The notes below the pieces were generated by a model. It made no database searches. It had not been told where the DNA came from and was given only the letters and a program-made list of their open reading frames with translations. Below, in pieces: positions 1 through 8,641 of a stretch of 64,000 nucleotides of DNA. The position numbers were made by a program, and so were the translations under genes. This DNA is from Rhodocyclaceae bacterium (GTDB taxonomy: Bacteria; Pseudomonadota; Gammaproteobacteria; Burkholderiales; Rhodocyclaceae), in NCBI GenBank assembly GCA_016704145.1, contig JADJAS010000001.1, positions 124,001 through 188,000 of the forward strand. The letters run 5' to 3'. Each line of letters starts with the position of its first letter. The first letter of the stretch is position 1.

Positions 1-1
1 C

Positions 2-409
2 GAGTATCACGGCAAGCACTACGACTTTGGCCCGATGAAGATGTGCCCGGTACCCGACAAGCCCGTGCCCATTCTGATTGGTGGCCATGCCAAGCCCGCC
101 TTGGCCCGGGCGGCACGCAGCGGCGACGGCTGGATTTCCGCCAACACCGACTTCGCCACGCTGAAATCGCTGATCGAGCAGATTGATGGGCTGCGCGCCG
201 AGTTCGGCACTCATGGGAAAAGCGATTTCGAGATCCACGCTTTCGACGCGAGTGCCAGGACACCGGACGATTTCAAGCGACTGCGCGACATCGGCGTCAC
301 CGACATCTGCACCAGTGCCTGGAACGTCTATGACGCCTCCACTGATCGGAAGCATAAGCTGGATGGCATTCGTCGCTTCGCCGACGAGATCATTGCCCGA
401 ATGAATTGA
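2..409 (+). CDS. LLM-class flavin/F420-dependent oxidoreductase, C-terminal part (5' end outside window)
   Basis: The reading frame is already open at base 2, so the start lies upstream of the window; 135 residues are visible. They keep the C-terminal part of a luciferase-like TIM barrel: PVPILIGGHAKPALARAA followed by SGDGWISAN, the pattern of the TIGR03619-like LLM class. These enzymes use FMN or F420 to oxidise or reduce hydrophobic substrates; the substrate cannot be read here. A second LLM protein lies in the steroid operon at 46137-47150. A perfect palindrome follows 13 bases after the stop and may end the transcript. Confidence 0.8.
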   Translation, partial: EYHGKHYDFGPMKMCPVPDKPVPILIGGHAKPALARAARSGDGWISANTDFATLKSLIEQIDGLRAEFGTHGKSDFEIHAFDASARTPDDFKRLRDIGVTDICTSAWNVYDASTDRKHKLDGIRRFADEIIARMN

Positions 410-422
410 GCCACCGTCCACG

Positions 423-438
423 CGCTGGCGCGCCAGCG
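423..438. terminator. 16-bp perfect palindrome after the LLM gene, possible transcript end
   Basis: CGCTGGCGCGCCAGCG is a perfect 8+8 palindrome directly behind the LLM stop codon. It has no T-tract, so termination is only an inference. It touches the operator-like dyad that starts at base 440. Confidence 0.35.
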
Positions 439-439
439 T

Positions 440-483
440 TAGTCCGTGTGGACGATGATCGGCGGCCGCGACGAAACCAGAAT
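440..483 (+). promoter_or_regulatory. Regulon-type promoter S1: dyad TAGTCC-N4-GGAC-GATG plus -10-like CAGAAT
   Basis: TAGTCC (440-445), GTGT, GGAC (450-453), GATG (454-457), then CAGAAT at 478-483, 38 bases after the first base of the dyad. The same arrangement precedes ten other transcription units in the window. The dyad centre would lie near -42 relative to a start site 6-7 bases after the -10, the position expected for a class II activator. It would drive the small protein, the acyl-CoA synthetase and the SnoaL-like gene. The regulator is unknown. Confidence 0.6.
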
Positions 484-554
484 TTCCCCGCACGCGATTC
501 GCCGTGAAGTTCATGTCTTCACTGGCCAATATCCCCAGGACGACAGGAGTCATG

Positions 555-863
555 ATGAAAGTTCTCAAAGCGGGTACCCGCCTCAAGAGTGCCGTCTGCG
601 ACGCGGAGGTGATGGTGATTCGCGCAACGCCCGCCGACGTCACAATAACCTGCGGGGGCGTCGAGATGATCGGCATGCCCGACCCGAAAGTCGCCGCCGC
701 GATCGATCCGGCGCATGCCGGCGGCTGCCTGGTCGGCAAACGTTACGTCGATGCCAAGGATCAGTTCGAGTTTCTGTGCACCAAGGGCGGCAAGGGTTCG
801 CTGGCGCTCGACGGCGCCACTCTGACGGTCAAGCAGGCCAAAGCCCTGCCCTCCTCGGACTGA
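555..863 (+). CDS. Small conserved-type protein of unknown function (102 aa)
   Basis: I do not recognise a named family. ATG codons occur in frame at 504, 513, 552 and 555; 555 is chosen because AGGAG at 545-549 sits five bases before it. The protein begins MKVLKAGTRLKSAVCDAEVM, with two further Cys (in ITCGG and FLCTKGG) and a positively charged end, TVKQAKALPSSD. It has no signal peptide or membrane segment. Six bases separate it from the acyl-CoA synthetase, so the two are probably cotranscribed from S1. Its pairing with a CoA ligase suggests an accessory role in acyl-CoA metabolism, which is inference only. Confidence 0.65.
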   Translation: MKVLKAGTRLKSAVCDAEVMVIRATPADVTITCGGVEMIGMPDPKVAAAIDPAHAGGCLVGKRYVDAKDQFEFLCTKGGKGSLALDGATLTVKQAKALPSSD

Positions 864-868
864 GCGGC

Positions 869-2380
869 ATGAACATCGCCATGGCGCTGGAAATGGCGGC
901 GGAGGCGTTCCCCGACCGGGTCGCCGTCACCTCCGCCGGCACCAGCATGACATACGCGCAACTGCTGGCCGCGGCCCGCTCGGCCGGCGCGGCGATTCGC
1001 GACAGCGGCTGCCGCTACGTCGGTCTGCTCGACATCAACAGCCTGGCGGTACCGGTCGCCATCTTCGCGTCGGCCTACGCCGGCGTGCCTTATGTGCCGA
1101 TGAACTACCGGCTGACCAAGCCGGAGCTGGAGGAACTGCTGGGACGCATCGCGCCGGCCTTCCTGATCGCCGATCCCGCCTATGTCGATGGCCTGTCCAT
1201 GCCTCCGGGCATGCGCGTCGTGACGCGAACCGAACTGCTCGATCTGGCGCGCTTGCCCGCACCGGTCGATCTCGCGCCGGCCGGCGAGCCGCACGACACC
1301 GCCATCCAGCTTTTCACCAGCGGCACCACGGGCAAGCCGAAAGCGGCCATCCTCCGCCACGAGCACCTGATGTCCTACATTCTCGGCACCATCGACTTCG
1401 GTTCCGCGGCCGAGGATGACGCGGTGCTGATCTCCGTGCCGCCCTACCACATCGCCGGCATCTCTGCCGTCCTCAGTTCCACCTATGCCGGTCGTCGCAT
1501 GGTCCAGTTGCCCAACTTCGAGGCGGCGGCATGGCTCGATCTGTGCCGGAACGAGCGCGTCACCAATGCCTTTGTCGTTCCCACCGTGCTGTCCCGGGTA
1601 ATCGACCACCTGAACGCCAAGGGCGAGCAACCTGGCTGTCCGGCGCTGAAGGCCGTTGCCTACGGTGGCGGCAAGATGCCGTTGGCCGTCATCGAACGGG
1701 CAATGGAACTGTTCCCCGAGACCGGCTTCACCAACGCCTACGGACTGACGGAGACGAGCTCGACCATTGCCATCCTCGATCCCGATGATCACCGCTCCGC
1801 CATCGCCGGCGACGACCCCGCCGTGCGCAAGCGACTGACGTCGGTGGGCAAGCCGATCGCCACGGTGGAAGTAGAGATTCGCGATGATGCAGGGAAGGCT
1901 GTCGGCGTCAACCAGCCCGGCGAAATCTTCGTGCGCGGCGGGCAGGTCGCCGGTGAATATCTCGGCATGGGCAGCATGCTCGACGCCAATGGCTGGTTCC
2001 CCACGCGCGACCGCGGCTATCTCGACCAGTACGGCTACCTGTACCTCGATGGCCGCGCCGACGACGTCATCGTGCGCGGCGGCGAAAACATCTCCCCGGG
2101 CGAGATCGAGGACGTGCTGCTGGCGCACCCCGCCGTGCTCGACGTCGCCATCGTCGCCATTCCCGACGAGCAATGGGGCGAGAACGTGGGCGCCGCCGTC
2201 GTGCTCAAGGAGGGCGCCGCGGCGACCGCCGACGAATTGCAGCAATGGGTCAAGGACCGCTTGCGCTCCTCGCGCGTGCCGGCCGCCATCATCTTCAAGG
2301 ACCAACTGCCCTACAACGAAATGGGCAAGATCCTGAGGCGCGTCGTCAAGCAGGAACTGACCAGCCCGCCAGCCAAGTGA
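869..2380 (+). CDS. AMP-binding acyl-CoA synthetase (FadD-like, 503 aa)
   Basis: Activates a carboxylic acid to its CoA thioester through an acyl-adenylate. The P-loop-like signature TSGTTGKPKAA lies near residues 150-160, the AYGLTETSS motif in the middle, and the C-terminal hinge GYLYLDGRADDVIVRGGEN near residue 388. The catalytic lysine is in NEMGKILRR near residue 486. ATG at 869 gives the normal family N-terminus; an open frame runs further upstream but its residues are unlike the family. It follows the small protein by 5 bases and is followed by a SnoaL-like gene after 19 bases. In this setting a steroid side-chain or degradation-product acid is a likely substrate, but the exact acid is not resolved. 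Confidence 0.9.
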   Translation: MNIAMALEMAAEAFPDRVAVTSAGTSMTYAQLLAAARSAGAAIRDSGCRYVGLLDINSLAVPVAIFASAYAGVPYVPMNYRLTKPELEELLGRIAPAFLIADPAYVDGLSMPPGMRVVTRTELLDLARLPAPVDLAPAGEPHDTAIQLFTSGTTGKPKAAILRHEHLMSYILGTIDFGSAAEDDAVLISVPPYHIAGISAVLSSTYAGRRMVQLPNFEAAAWLDLCRNERVTNAFVVPTVLSRVIDHLNAKGEQPGCPALKAVAYGGGKMPLAVIERAMELFPETGFTNAYGLTETSSTIAILDPDDHRSAIAGDDPAVRKRLTSVGKPIATVEVEIRDDAGKAVGVNQPGEIFVRGGQVAGEYLGMGSMLDANGWFPTRDRGYLDQYGYLYLDGRADDVIVRGGENISPGEIEDVLLAHPAVLDVAIVAIPDEQWGENVGAAVVLKEGAAATADELQQWVKDRLRSSRVPAAIIFKDQLPYNEMGKILRRVVKQELTSPPAK

Positions 2381-2399
2381 ATCCGTACAGGAGTCGACG

Positions 2400-2930
2400 A
2401 TGACCATGACCGACGAGGAACTGAAGCAGCTGCAACGGGACATGCGCATCCTGAAGGACATCGAAGCGATCAAGCGCGTCAAGCATGCCTATTTCCGCTG
2501 CATCGACACGGCCAATATCGAGGAGCTCAAGTCCATTTTCCACAAGGATGTCGTCGTGCACTTCATCGGTGGCACTTACGAGTGGACCTTGAATGGCCGC
2601 GAGGAGTACCTCGAGGCCATCGCCGCCAATTTCAACAACGAAGTGGTGGCCCAGCACAACGGCCATCACCCGGAAATCGACGTGCTCGGCGAGACCGAGG
2701 CCACCGGCACGTGGTACCTGCACGACAACTTCTATCGGCTCTGGGACATGCATTTCGTCACCGGCACGGCGCTCTATCGGGACCGCTATATCAAGGAGGA
2801 CGGTCGCTGGCAGATTCGCGAGAGCCGGTACGAGCGCATCTACGAAATCGACCATGCCCTCGTCGAGCCGCCGCCACTGACTTTCCACTATCTGGCCAAA
2901 CACGGACGCGCCCGCCCCGGCCAGACCTGA
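2400..2930 (+). CDS. SnoaL-like/NTF2-fold protein (176 aa)
   Basis: An NTF2-superfamily alpha+beta barrel of the SnoaL_4 kind (PF13577-like). After a charged N-terminal helix comes IEAIKRVKHAYFRCIDTAN-type sequence, then FHKDVVVHFIGG and a C-terminal RYIKEDGRWQIRESRYERI, the usual strand-turn-strand end of the fold. Members of this family include dehydratases, isomerases and ring-hydroxylating dioxygenase small subunits; the reaction here is unknown. It sits 19 bases after the acyl-CoA synthetase, with a GGAG motif upstream, and ends the S1 operon. His-rich stretches (AQHNGHHPEID) may line a pocket, but no family catalytic set is certain. Confidence 0.8.
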   Translation: MTMTDEELKQLQRDMRILKDIEAIKRVKHAYFRCIDTANIEELKSIFHKDVVVHFIGGTYEWTLNGREEYLEAIAANFNNEVVAQHNGHHPEIDVLGETEATGTWYLHDNFYRLWDMHFVTGTALYRDRYIKEDGRWQIRESRYERIYEIDHALVEPPPLTFHYLAKHGRARPGQT

Positions 2931-3039
2931 CGCGCCATCGGCAGGATCGAAATGACCAGGGTACCCGCGACGCTGGCCGTGCCGGCGTTGCCTATGGCCA
3001 CATCCGCACCCTCGACCGACTGACGACCACCACCCATCC

Positions 3040-4227
3040 ATGAGCGATCCGGCACCGGCCCCAACAGCGAATCCCGTCCGGCGCAAGCAGCTGCTCGTGT
3101 TGCTGACCGCCATCTGCCTCCTCGCCGGCGCCGCCTGGGCAGCGTACTGGACCCTGCATGGTCAGTATCACCAAACCACCGATGATGCCTATGTTGCCGG
3201 CCACGTCGTGCAGGTCACCGCCCAGATCGCCGGCACCGTCGCCACCGTCGCGGCCGTGGATACCGAATTCGTCCGCGCCGGCAGCCAGCTGGTCAAACTG
3301 GACGAGACCGACAGCCACATCGCCCTCGACAAGGCGGAGGCCGAACTGGCGGAAGCCGTGCGCGATGCCCGCGTGCTGTTCGCCGCCCCGGCGGCACTAC
3401 GCGCGGCTCAGCGCGACCGCGAAATCGAGGTGGCGCGGGCCCGCGACGATCTGGCGCGCCGGCGGAGCATCGCCGCCGGAGGCGCCATCCCGGATGAGGA
3501 AGTCGCGCATACCGCCGCCCGCCTCGCCAGTGCCGAAGCCCAACTGACCCAGGTCCGCGAGCAACTTGCGACCAGCCTCGCCCGCATCGCCGGCAGCGAC
3601 GTTGCCCGCCACCCCGCCGTCGCGGCGGCGGCGGCGAAGTTCAACGAGGCCTACGTCAATCACCGCCGCACTTCGATCGTCGCGCCGGTCGATGGCGTCG
3701 TCGCCAAGCGCGCCGTCCAGCCGGGCCAGAGAGTCAGTCCCGGCGGCACGCTGATGGCCGTGGTGCCGCTGGCCAGCGTCTGGGTCGACGCCAACTTCAA
3801 GGAAGTCCAGCTCAAGCGCATGCGCATCGGCCAACCGGTGGCCATGCACGCCGATCTCTACGGCGGCGACCAGACCTACCATGGCCGGGTGGTCGGCATG
3901 GGCGCCGGCACCGGCTCGGCGTTCGCCATCCTGCCCGCGCAGAACGCCACCGGCAACTGGATCAAGCTGGTGCAGCGCGTGCCGGTGCGCATCGCGCTGG
4001 ATCCGGCCGAACTGGCGGCGCATCCGTTGCGCATCGGCCTGTCGATGTCGGTGGATGTCGACACCAGCCAGCCGGCCGCCGACCTGCCCGATGCCGTGCG
4101 CGACGCCCCGGCGCCGGCCGTCGCCGGCAACGCCGTGGCCATGGAAGCCGCCGAACGGCGCGCCCGAGACATCATCCGGGCCAATCTCGCCACACTCGCT
4201 CCCTCATGGCCGAGCCAGCGCCGCTGA
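3040..4227 (+). CDS. HlyD/EmrA-family membrane fusion protein (395 aa)
   Basis: Periplasmic adaptor of a drug or metabolite efflux pump. A short cytoplasmic N-terminus is followed by one membrane span at about residues 17-38, then TTDDAYVAGHVVQVTAQIAG, the lipoyl-domain half typical of EmrA. A coiled-coil hairpin (about 90-190) and the second lipoyl half VDGVVAKRAVQPGQRVSPGG follow. Its 3' end overlaps the MFS gene by 22 bases, so the pair is translationally linked, as in emrAB. It could export toxic steroid acids or detergent-like intermediates; this is inference from context. Confidence 0.88.
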   Translation: MSDPAPAPTANPVRRKQLLVLLTAICLLAGAAWAAYWTLHGQYHQTTDDAYVAGHVVQVTAQIAGTVATVAAVDTEFVRAGSQLVKLDETDSHIALDKAEAELAEAVRDARVLFAAPAALRAAQRDREIEVARARDDLARRRSIAAGGAIPDEEVAHTAARLASAEAQLTQVREQLATSLARIAGSDVARHPAVAAAAAKFNEAYVNHRRTSIVAPVDGVVAKRAVQPGQRVSPGGTLMAVVPLASVWVDANFKEVQLKRMRIGQPVAMHADLYGGDQTYHGRVVGMGAGTGSAFAILPAQNATGNWIKLVQRVPVRIALDPAELAAHPLRIGLSMSVDVDTSQPAADLPDAVRDAPAPAVAGNAVAMEAAERRARDIIRANLATLAPSWPSQRR

Positions 4228-5780
4228 GCGGCAGCGTCCAGGAATCGCCCGCAGCGGACAATCCGGTACCCCAACCACCGCTGCCGCGCGAGCAGCGCGT
4301 GGCAGCAACGGTGGCGGTGTCGCTGGCCAGTTTCATGCATGGCGTCGACCTCGCCGTCACCAACGTCTCGGTGCCGGCCATCGCCGGCAACCTGGGCGGC
4401 TCGCTTACCCAGGGCACCTGGGCCATCACCTCCTACGCCGTCGCCAGCGCCATCGTCATCCCGCTTACCGGCTGGCTCACCACGCGCTTCGGCCAGGTGC
4501 GGGTGTTCGTCGCCTCCGTCCTCATGTTTACGCTCGCCTCGATGCTGTGCGGCCTGTCGACCAGCCTGGAAATGCTGGTGCTGGCCCGTGCCTTGCAGGG
4601 ACTGACTTCCGGCCCGATGACACCGGTGGCCATGTCGCTGCTGCTGGCCGCCTACCCGCCGAACAAGGCCGCGGTGGCCATGACCGTGGCCATGATGACA
4701 GCCATGATCTCGCCGGTGGTCGGCCCCCTGCTCGGCGGCTGGATCACCGACAACCTGTCCTGGCCGTGGATCTTCTATGTCAATCTACCGGTCGGCCTCT
4801 ATTCGGCATGGGCCAGTTGGCGAATTTTCCGCCACCGCGAATCGAAGCGCATCCGGCAGCCCGTCGACTACATCGGCCTGGTCCTGCTGGTCGTCTGGGT
4901 GGGCGCTTTCCAGCTCATGCTCGACCTCGGCCGCGAACACGGCTGGTTCGACTCGACGCTGGTCACCGTCTTTGGACTGGTCGCCCTGATCGCATTCCTG
5001 TTCTTTGTCGTCTGGGAATGGTACGACCCCCATCCCGTGGTCGATCTGCACCTGTTCCGGACGCCGAGTTTCACCCTCGGCGTCGTCGTGGTCGGGCTGG
5101 GCAGCATCCCGTACTTCGGCAACATCGTCGTGACCGCCCTGTGGCTGCAACAGACCATCGGTTATACCGCCACCCTCGCGGGGTCCATCGTCATGTTCGG
5201 CGGCATCGCCATGTTCATGGTCCAGCCCTTCGTCAGCAAGCTGGTCGTCCGCGCCGGCATCCGTCCGCTGGCCCTGCTGGCCCTTGGCCTGATGCTGGCC
5301 AGCGTGTACCTGCGCACGGGGTTCGCCCCCAGCCTGGGCAAGATCGATCTCATCGTGCCCCAAGTGGTGGCCGGGCTCGGCACGGCGGCGTTTTTCATGC
5401 CCCTGCTGCTGCTCGCCCTCACCGCCATACCGCAATGGCAGACGGCCAGCGCCAGCGGCCTCTACACGTTCGTGCGCATCCTGAGCACCGGCATCGGCGC
5501 CTCGCTGGCGACGACGGTCTGGGACGACCGCATCGCCCACCATCGCGGCCATCTGGCCGACCATATCTCGATCGCCGACCAGCCCGCCGTCGATGCGCTG
5601 GCGACGCTGGCGCCGGCCATGGGCGACCAGGGCGCCCTCGCCGTCATCGAGCGCATGATCGTGAACCAGGCCGAAACCCTGGCCGCCAATGACTTCGCTG
5701 CGTTTTGCGTCGTCCTGTACCTCGTCTGCATCGTCTTCGTGCTGGCGATGCCCCGGGTCAAGCCGGCCAACCGCTGCTGA
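4206..5780 (+). CDS. EmrB/QacA-type DHA2 MFS efflux transporter (524 aa)
   Basis: Fourteen-helix drug:H+ antiporter of the inner membrane. Motif A is seen as GWLTTRFGQVRVF, and motif C as ISPVVGPLLGGWITDNLSWPWIFYVNLPVG, both diagnostic for the DHA2/EmrB group. Its length fits the family (about 510-530). It overlaps the upstream adaptor gene by 22 bases and the downstream CoA-transferase gene by one base (TGATG), so all four genes from 3040 to 8592 look like one transcript. No separate outer-membrane TolC-like gene is in the window. Confidence 0.92.
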   Translation: MAEPAPLSGSVQESPAADNPVPQPPLPREQRVAATVAVSLASFMHGVDLAVTNVSVPAIAGNLGGSLTQGTWAITSYAVASAIVIPLTGWLTTRFGQVRVFVASVLMFTLASMLCGLSTSLEMLVLARALQGLTSGPMTPVAMSLLLAAYPPNKAAVAMTVAMMTAMISPVVGPLLGGWITDNLSWPWIFYVNLPVGLYSAWASWRIFRHRESKRIRQPVDYIGLVLLVVWVGAFQLMLDLGREHGWFDSTLVTVFGLVALIAFLFFVVWEWYDPHPVVDLHLFRTPSFTLGVVVVGLGSIPYFGNIVVTALWLQQTIGYTATLAGSIVMFGGIAMFMVQPFVSKLVVRAGIRPLALLALGLMLASVYLRTGFAPSLGKIDLIVPQVVAGLGTAAFFMPLLLLALTAIPQWQTASASGLYTFVRILSTGIGASLATTVWDDRIAHHRGHLADHISIADQPAVDALATLAPAMGDQGALAVIERMIVNQAETLAANDFAAFCVVLYLVCIVFVLAMPRVKPANRC

Positions 5781-7204
5781 TGCGCGACACCCGCCCGCGG
5801 CCCGCCAGCGACGCTTGGCGCCCTCTGGCGAGCTTGCCCCTCGACCTGCCAGGGACCGGCGTCGCGATCGAATACGCCCACCGGCTGCTGTACTCGCTCG
5901 GCGCCGAGCCTCGGCGGCAACCGGGTCCGGCGGCCGCTCATCCGGCACTGGCCTGGGCCCTGAGTGGCGCCATGGCGCTCACCGGCGCGCCCGGCCAACA
6001 GGGTCGGATGTGCCCGGCGCCGATCGCCTCGTGCGTCGATGGCGCGCTGGCGGCGCTGCGTGCCCTCGCCGGCGACGACCTGACCAGCGCCTTGCCCGAC
6101 GCCTCGCTGCTTGGCGAACGCGCCGCCATTGCCGGCCTTCGCCGCGGCAGGCGCGTGTCGGCCGGCGGCGCCTGCCGGCTGCTGTCCGGCGCCGACGGCT
6201 GGCTCGCCTTGAGTCTGGCGCGACCGGACGATTGGCAACTGCTGCCGGCCTGGCTCGAATCGGGCGCGCTGGATTCATGGCCCGCCGTGGCCGATGCGGT
6301 CGCCATCGCGCGCATCGACACCTTGGTCGAGCGCGGCCGCATGCTGGGGCTGGCGCTGGCGGCTGCCCGCGAGCCGCTACCGGGCCCGACGCCATGGTGC
6401 CGCGTGCTGGACCGATCGCCGACCACCAACGCAAAAGTCAGCCGTCGCGGCACGCCGCTGGTGGTCGATCTTTCCGCGCTCTGGGCCGGCCCCTTGTGCG
6501 CGCAATTGCTCGGAGCGCTGGGTGCGCGCGTGGTGAAGGTCGAAAGCTTGCGTCGGCCGGACGGCGCCCGCGGCGGCCCCCCGATTTTTCACGACCTGAT
6601 GAATGCCGGCAAGGCCAGCGTCGCCCTCGACTTTTCGTCAGCCCGCGACATCGACAAGCTGCGCCACCTGCTGCTCGTCGCCGACATCGTCATCGAGTCG
6701 GCGCGGCCCCGGGCGCTGCGCCAGCTGGGCATCGACGCATCGGCCATGCTCGCCGGAAACCCTCGCCTGACCTGGCTGAGCATCACTGGCCACGGACGCA
6801 CCGATGATCGGGCCGACCGGATCGCCTACGGCGACGACGCCGGGGTCGCCGCCGGACTATCGAGCCTCATGCTCGATGCCACCGGCGACATCATGTTCTG
6901 CGGCGATGCCATCGCCGATCCGCTGACCGGCGTCCACGCGGCCCTCGCCGCCTGGAGTGCCCATCGCGCCGGCGGTGGCATGCTCGTCGGCTTGGCGCTG
7001 AGCGAAGTCGTCCGGCATTGCCTGGAATTCATGCCGTCGCCCGGCATCGAGGCCACCCGCCAGCGCTGGCGCCGCTGGCAGGACATCGCCGTCGCCACCG
7101 GCCTCGCCGAACGGCGGGCGGCGATTCGGAGCGTCGCCTCGCCGGCCCGGCCGCTCGGCGCTGACACCATCGCCGTACTGACCAGCCTCGGCATCCCGTG
7201 CTGA
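5780..7204 (+). CDS. Family III (CaiB/BaiF-like) CoA-transferase, two-part protein (474 aa)
   Basis: Two recognisable halves. Residues about 1-215 look like a shortened CaiB/BaiF unit (LPGTGVAIEYAHRLLYSLGAE, later SGADGWLALSLARPDDWQLL). Residues about 225-474 restart with the family N-terminus VVDLSALWAGPLCAQLLGAL, then NAGKASVALDF and AYGDDAGVAAGLSSLM, whose Asp is the candidate catalytic acid. ATG at 5780 overlaps the emrB stop. A copy of the 23-bp dispersed repeat (6434-6456) encodes AKVSRRGTP exactly in the linker between the halves. Fused or duplicated family III transferases occur in steroid and aromatic degraders; the CoA donor and acceptor are unknown. Confidence 0.8.
   Translation: MRDTRPRPASDAWRPLASLPLDLPGTGVAIEYAHRLLYSLGAEPRRQPGPAAAHPALAWALSGAMALTGAPGQQGRMCPAPIASCVDGALAALRALAGDDLTSALPDASLLGERAAIAGLRRGRRVSAGGACRLLSGADGWLALSLARPDDWQLLPAWLESGALDSWPAVADAVAIARIDTLVERGRMLGLALAAAREPLPGPTPWCRVLDRSPTTNAKVSRRGTPLVVDLSALWAGPLCAQLLGALGARVVKVESLRRPDGARGGPPIFHDLMNAGKASVALDFSSARDIDKLRHLLLVADIVIESARPRALRQLGIDASAMLAGNPRLTWLSITGHGRTDDRADRIAYGDDAGVAAGLSSLMLDATGDIMFCGDAIADPLTGVHAALAAWSAHRAGGGMLVGLALSEVVRHCLEFMPSPGIEATRQRWRRWQDIAVATGLAERRAAIRSVASPARPLGADTIAVLTSLGIPC
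6434..6456 (+). repeat. 23-bp dispersed repeat, copy R1, inside the CoA-transferase gene
   Basis: This copy begins AAAGTCAGCCGTCGCGG and ends CACGCC. It is read in frame as KVSRRGTP between the two halves of the CoA-transferase. The same frame is used by copy R8 in tex. Across eight copies the consensus is AAAGTCAGYC followed by RTGGYGRYACGCC, with a small CGTG-N4-CACG dyad. Confidence 0.75.
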
Positions 7205-8592
7205 TTCGACGGGCCGAGGTGATGGGACTCGGGCGCGTCGATGTGCGCGTCGAAGCGACTCATGTCGCCAAACTGAGCCAGCGCATCGAACCCTACCCGG
7301 GAGAAGTCGTCCTCGATGCCGCCGGCGGGGCCCTGTTGCCGGGTCTCCACGACCACCATCTCCACCTGCTGTCGCTGGCCAAGGCGCTCGACTCGATCCC
7401 GTGCGGTCCGCCCGAGGTATCGAATGAAGCGCAATTGACCGCCCAGCTTAAGCGACACGCCGCGACGGCGGCCGATGATGATGGCTGGCTGCGCGGCATC
7501 GGCTACCACGAAGCCGTCGCCGGCGACATCGACCGAGCCTGGCTCGATACCGTCGTACCTGACCGACCGCTGCGCATCCAGCATCGCAGCGGCCGGCTCT
7601 GGATGTTCAACAGCGCCGCCTTGGCGCGCATCGGCGCCGGCGCGCCGCCCTTTCATCCCGGCGCCGATCTTGCGGGCGGCCGCTTCCTGGATGCCGACGA
7701 CTGGTTGCGCGCGCGCTTGCCCGACCAACGACCGCCGCTGCGCCTTGCCAGCGCCCGGCTCGCCGAGCGCGGTGTCGTCGGTGTCACCGACGCCACGCCC
7801 TCGAACGGTTTGTCCGACTATCGTTATTTCGCCGAGCAGCACGCGCGCGGCCACTTGCTGCAAGAGGTGCTGATCATGGGGAGCGCCGAACTCCGTCTTG
7901 CAGAAAGGCACGATGGCGTGGCCGTCGGACCGACCAAGATTCATCTGCACGAATCGGCGCTGCCCGATTTCGACGATCTTTGCGCAGCGATACGACTCAG
8001 CCATGGCGCTGGGCGCGCGGTCGCCGTGCATTGCGTCACCGTCGCGGAACTCGTCTTCGTGGCCAGCGCGCTCGCCGAAGCCGGGCATCATCCGGGCGAC
8101 CGCATCGAACACGCGTCGCTCACGCCACCCGAAACTCTCAGCCTGCTGGCCGCCGAAGGGCTGACGGTGGTGACGCAACCGAACTTCGTCTTCGAGCGCG
8201 GCGACCAATACCTGGTCGATCTGGCAGCCGCCGAGCAACCGTGGCTTTACGGTGGCCGGCGATTCCTCACCAACGGCATACCCCTGGCCGCCGGTACCGA
8301 CGCGCCGTTCGGCCATGCGGACCCCTGGCGGGCCATGGCCGCCGCCGTGAATCGACACACGCGCAACGGCGCCTGCCTGAACCCGGATGAGGCCCTGACT
8401 GCCGAGGAAGCGCTGGCCTTGTTCACCGGACCGGCCACACGGCCTGGTGCGGGTTCCCGCGCCATCCACGCGGGTGCGACGGCCGATCTGTGCCTGCTGG
8501 ATCGGCCGTGGCGGGATGCCCGGGCAGACCTTGCCGCCGTGCAGGTGATCGCCACCCTCCGCGCCGGCACGCTGATCCACAGCCCCCAATGA
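7198..8592 (+). CDS. Amidohydrolase, YtcJ/Amidohydrolase_3-like (464 aa)
   Basis: Metal-dependent hydrolase with the composite beta-sandwich plus TIM barrel. The HxH metal motif is in GLHDHHLHLLSLAKAL (residues about 49-64), later metal ligands are likely in AVHCVT and IEHASLTPPE, and the closing Asp in AAGTDAPFGHADPWRAM near residue 366. The GTG start at 7198 overlaps the stop of the CoA-transferase (7202-7204), so translation is probably coupled. Family members hydrolyse amides, cyclic amides or C-N bonds of varied substrates. The role next to a CoA-transferase and an efflux pair is unknown. Confidence 0.82.
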   Translation: MLIRRAEVMGLGRVDVRVEATHVAKLSQRIEPYPGEVVLDAAGGALLPGLHDHHLHLLSLAKALDSIPCGPPEVSNEAQLTAQLKRHAATAADDDGWLRGIGYHEAVAGDIDRAWLDTVVPDRPLRIQHRSGRLWMFNSAALARIGAGAPPFHPGADLAGGRFLDADDWLRARLPDQRPPLRLASARLAERGVVGVTDATPSNGLSDYRYFAEQHARGHLLQEVLIMGSAELRLAERHDGVAVGPTKIHLHESALPDFDDLCAAIRLSHGAGRAVAVHCVTVAELVFVASALAEAGHHPGDRIEHASLTPPETLSLLAAEGLTVVTQPNFVFERGDQYLVDLAAAEQPWLYGGRRFLTNGIPLAAGTDAPFGHADPWRAMAAAVNRHTRNGACLNPDEALTAEEALALFTGPATRPGAGSRAIHAGATADLCLLDRPWRDARADLAAVQVIATLRAGTLIHSPQ

Positions 8593-8620
8593 CAACGGGC
8601 GGCCAAGGCCGCCCGTTGTC
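8591..8620. terminator. Strong 14-bp hairpin between convergent genes
   Basis: The left arm GACAACGGGCGGCC and the right arm are perfect complements over 14 bp around AA. The arm overlaps the amidohydrolase stop and lies 21 bases from the end of the opposing receptor gene. It lacks a clear T-tract but could end transcripts from both sides. Confidence 0.7.
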
Positions 8621-8641
8621 GTGGGACTACCTGCTAACTGC

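Noticed and set aside
761..2482. A 573-codon open frame on the minus strand over the acyl-CoA synthetase
   Set aside because: Antisense shadow of a clear AMP-binding enzyme; rich in Gly/Arg/His/Asp repeats typical of GC-rich non-coding frames.
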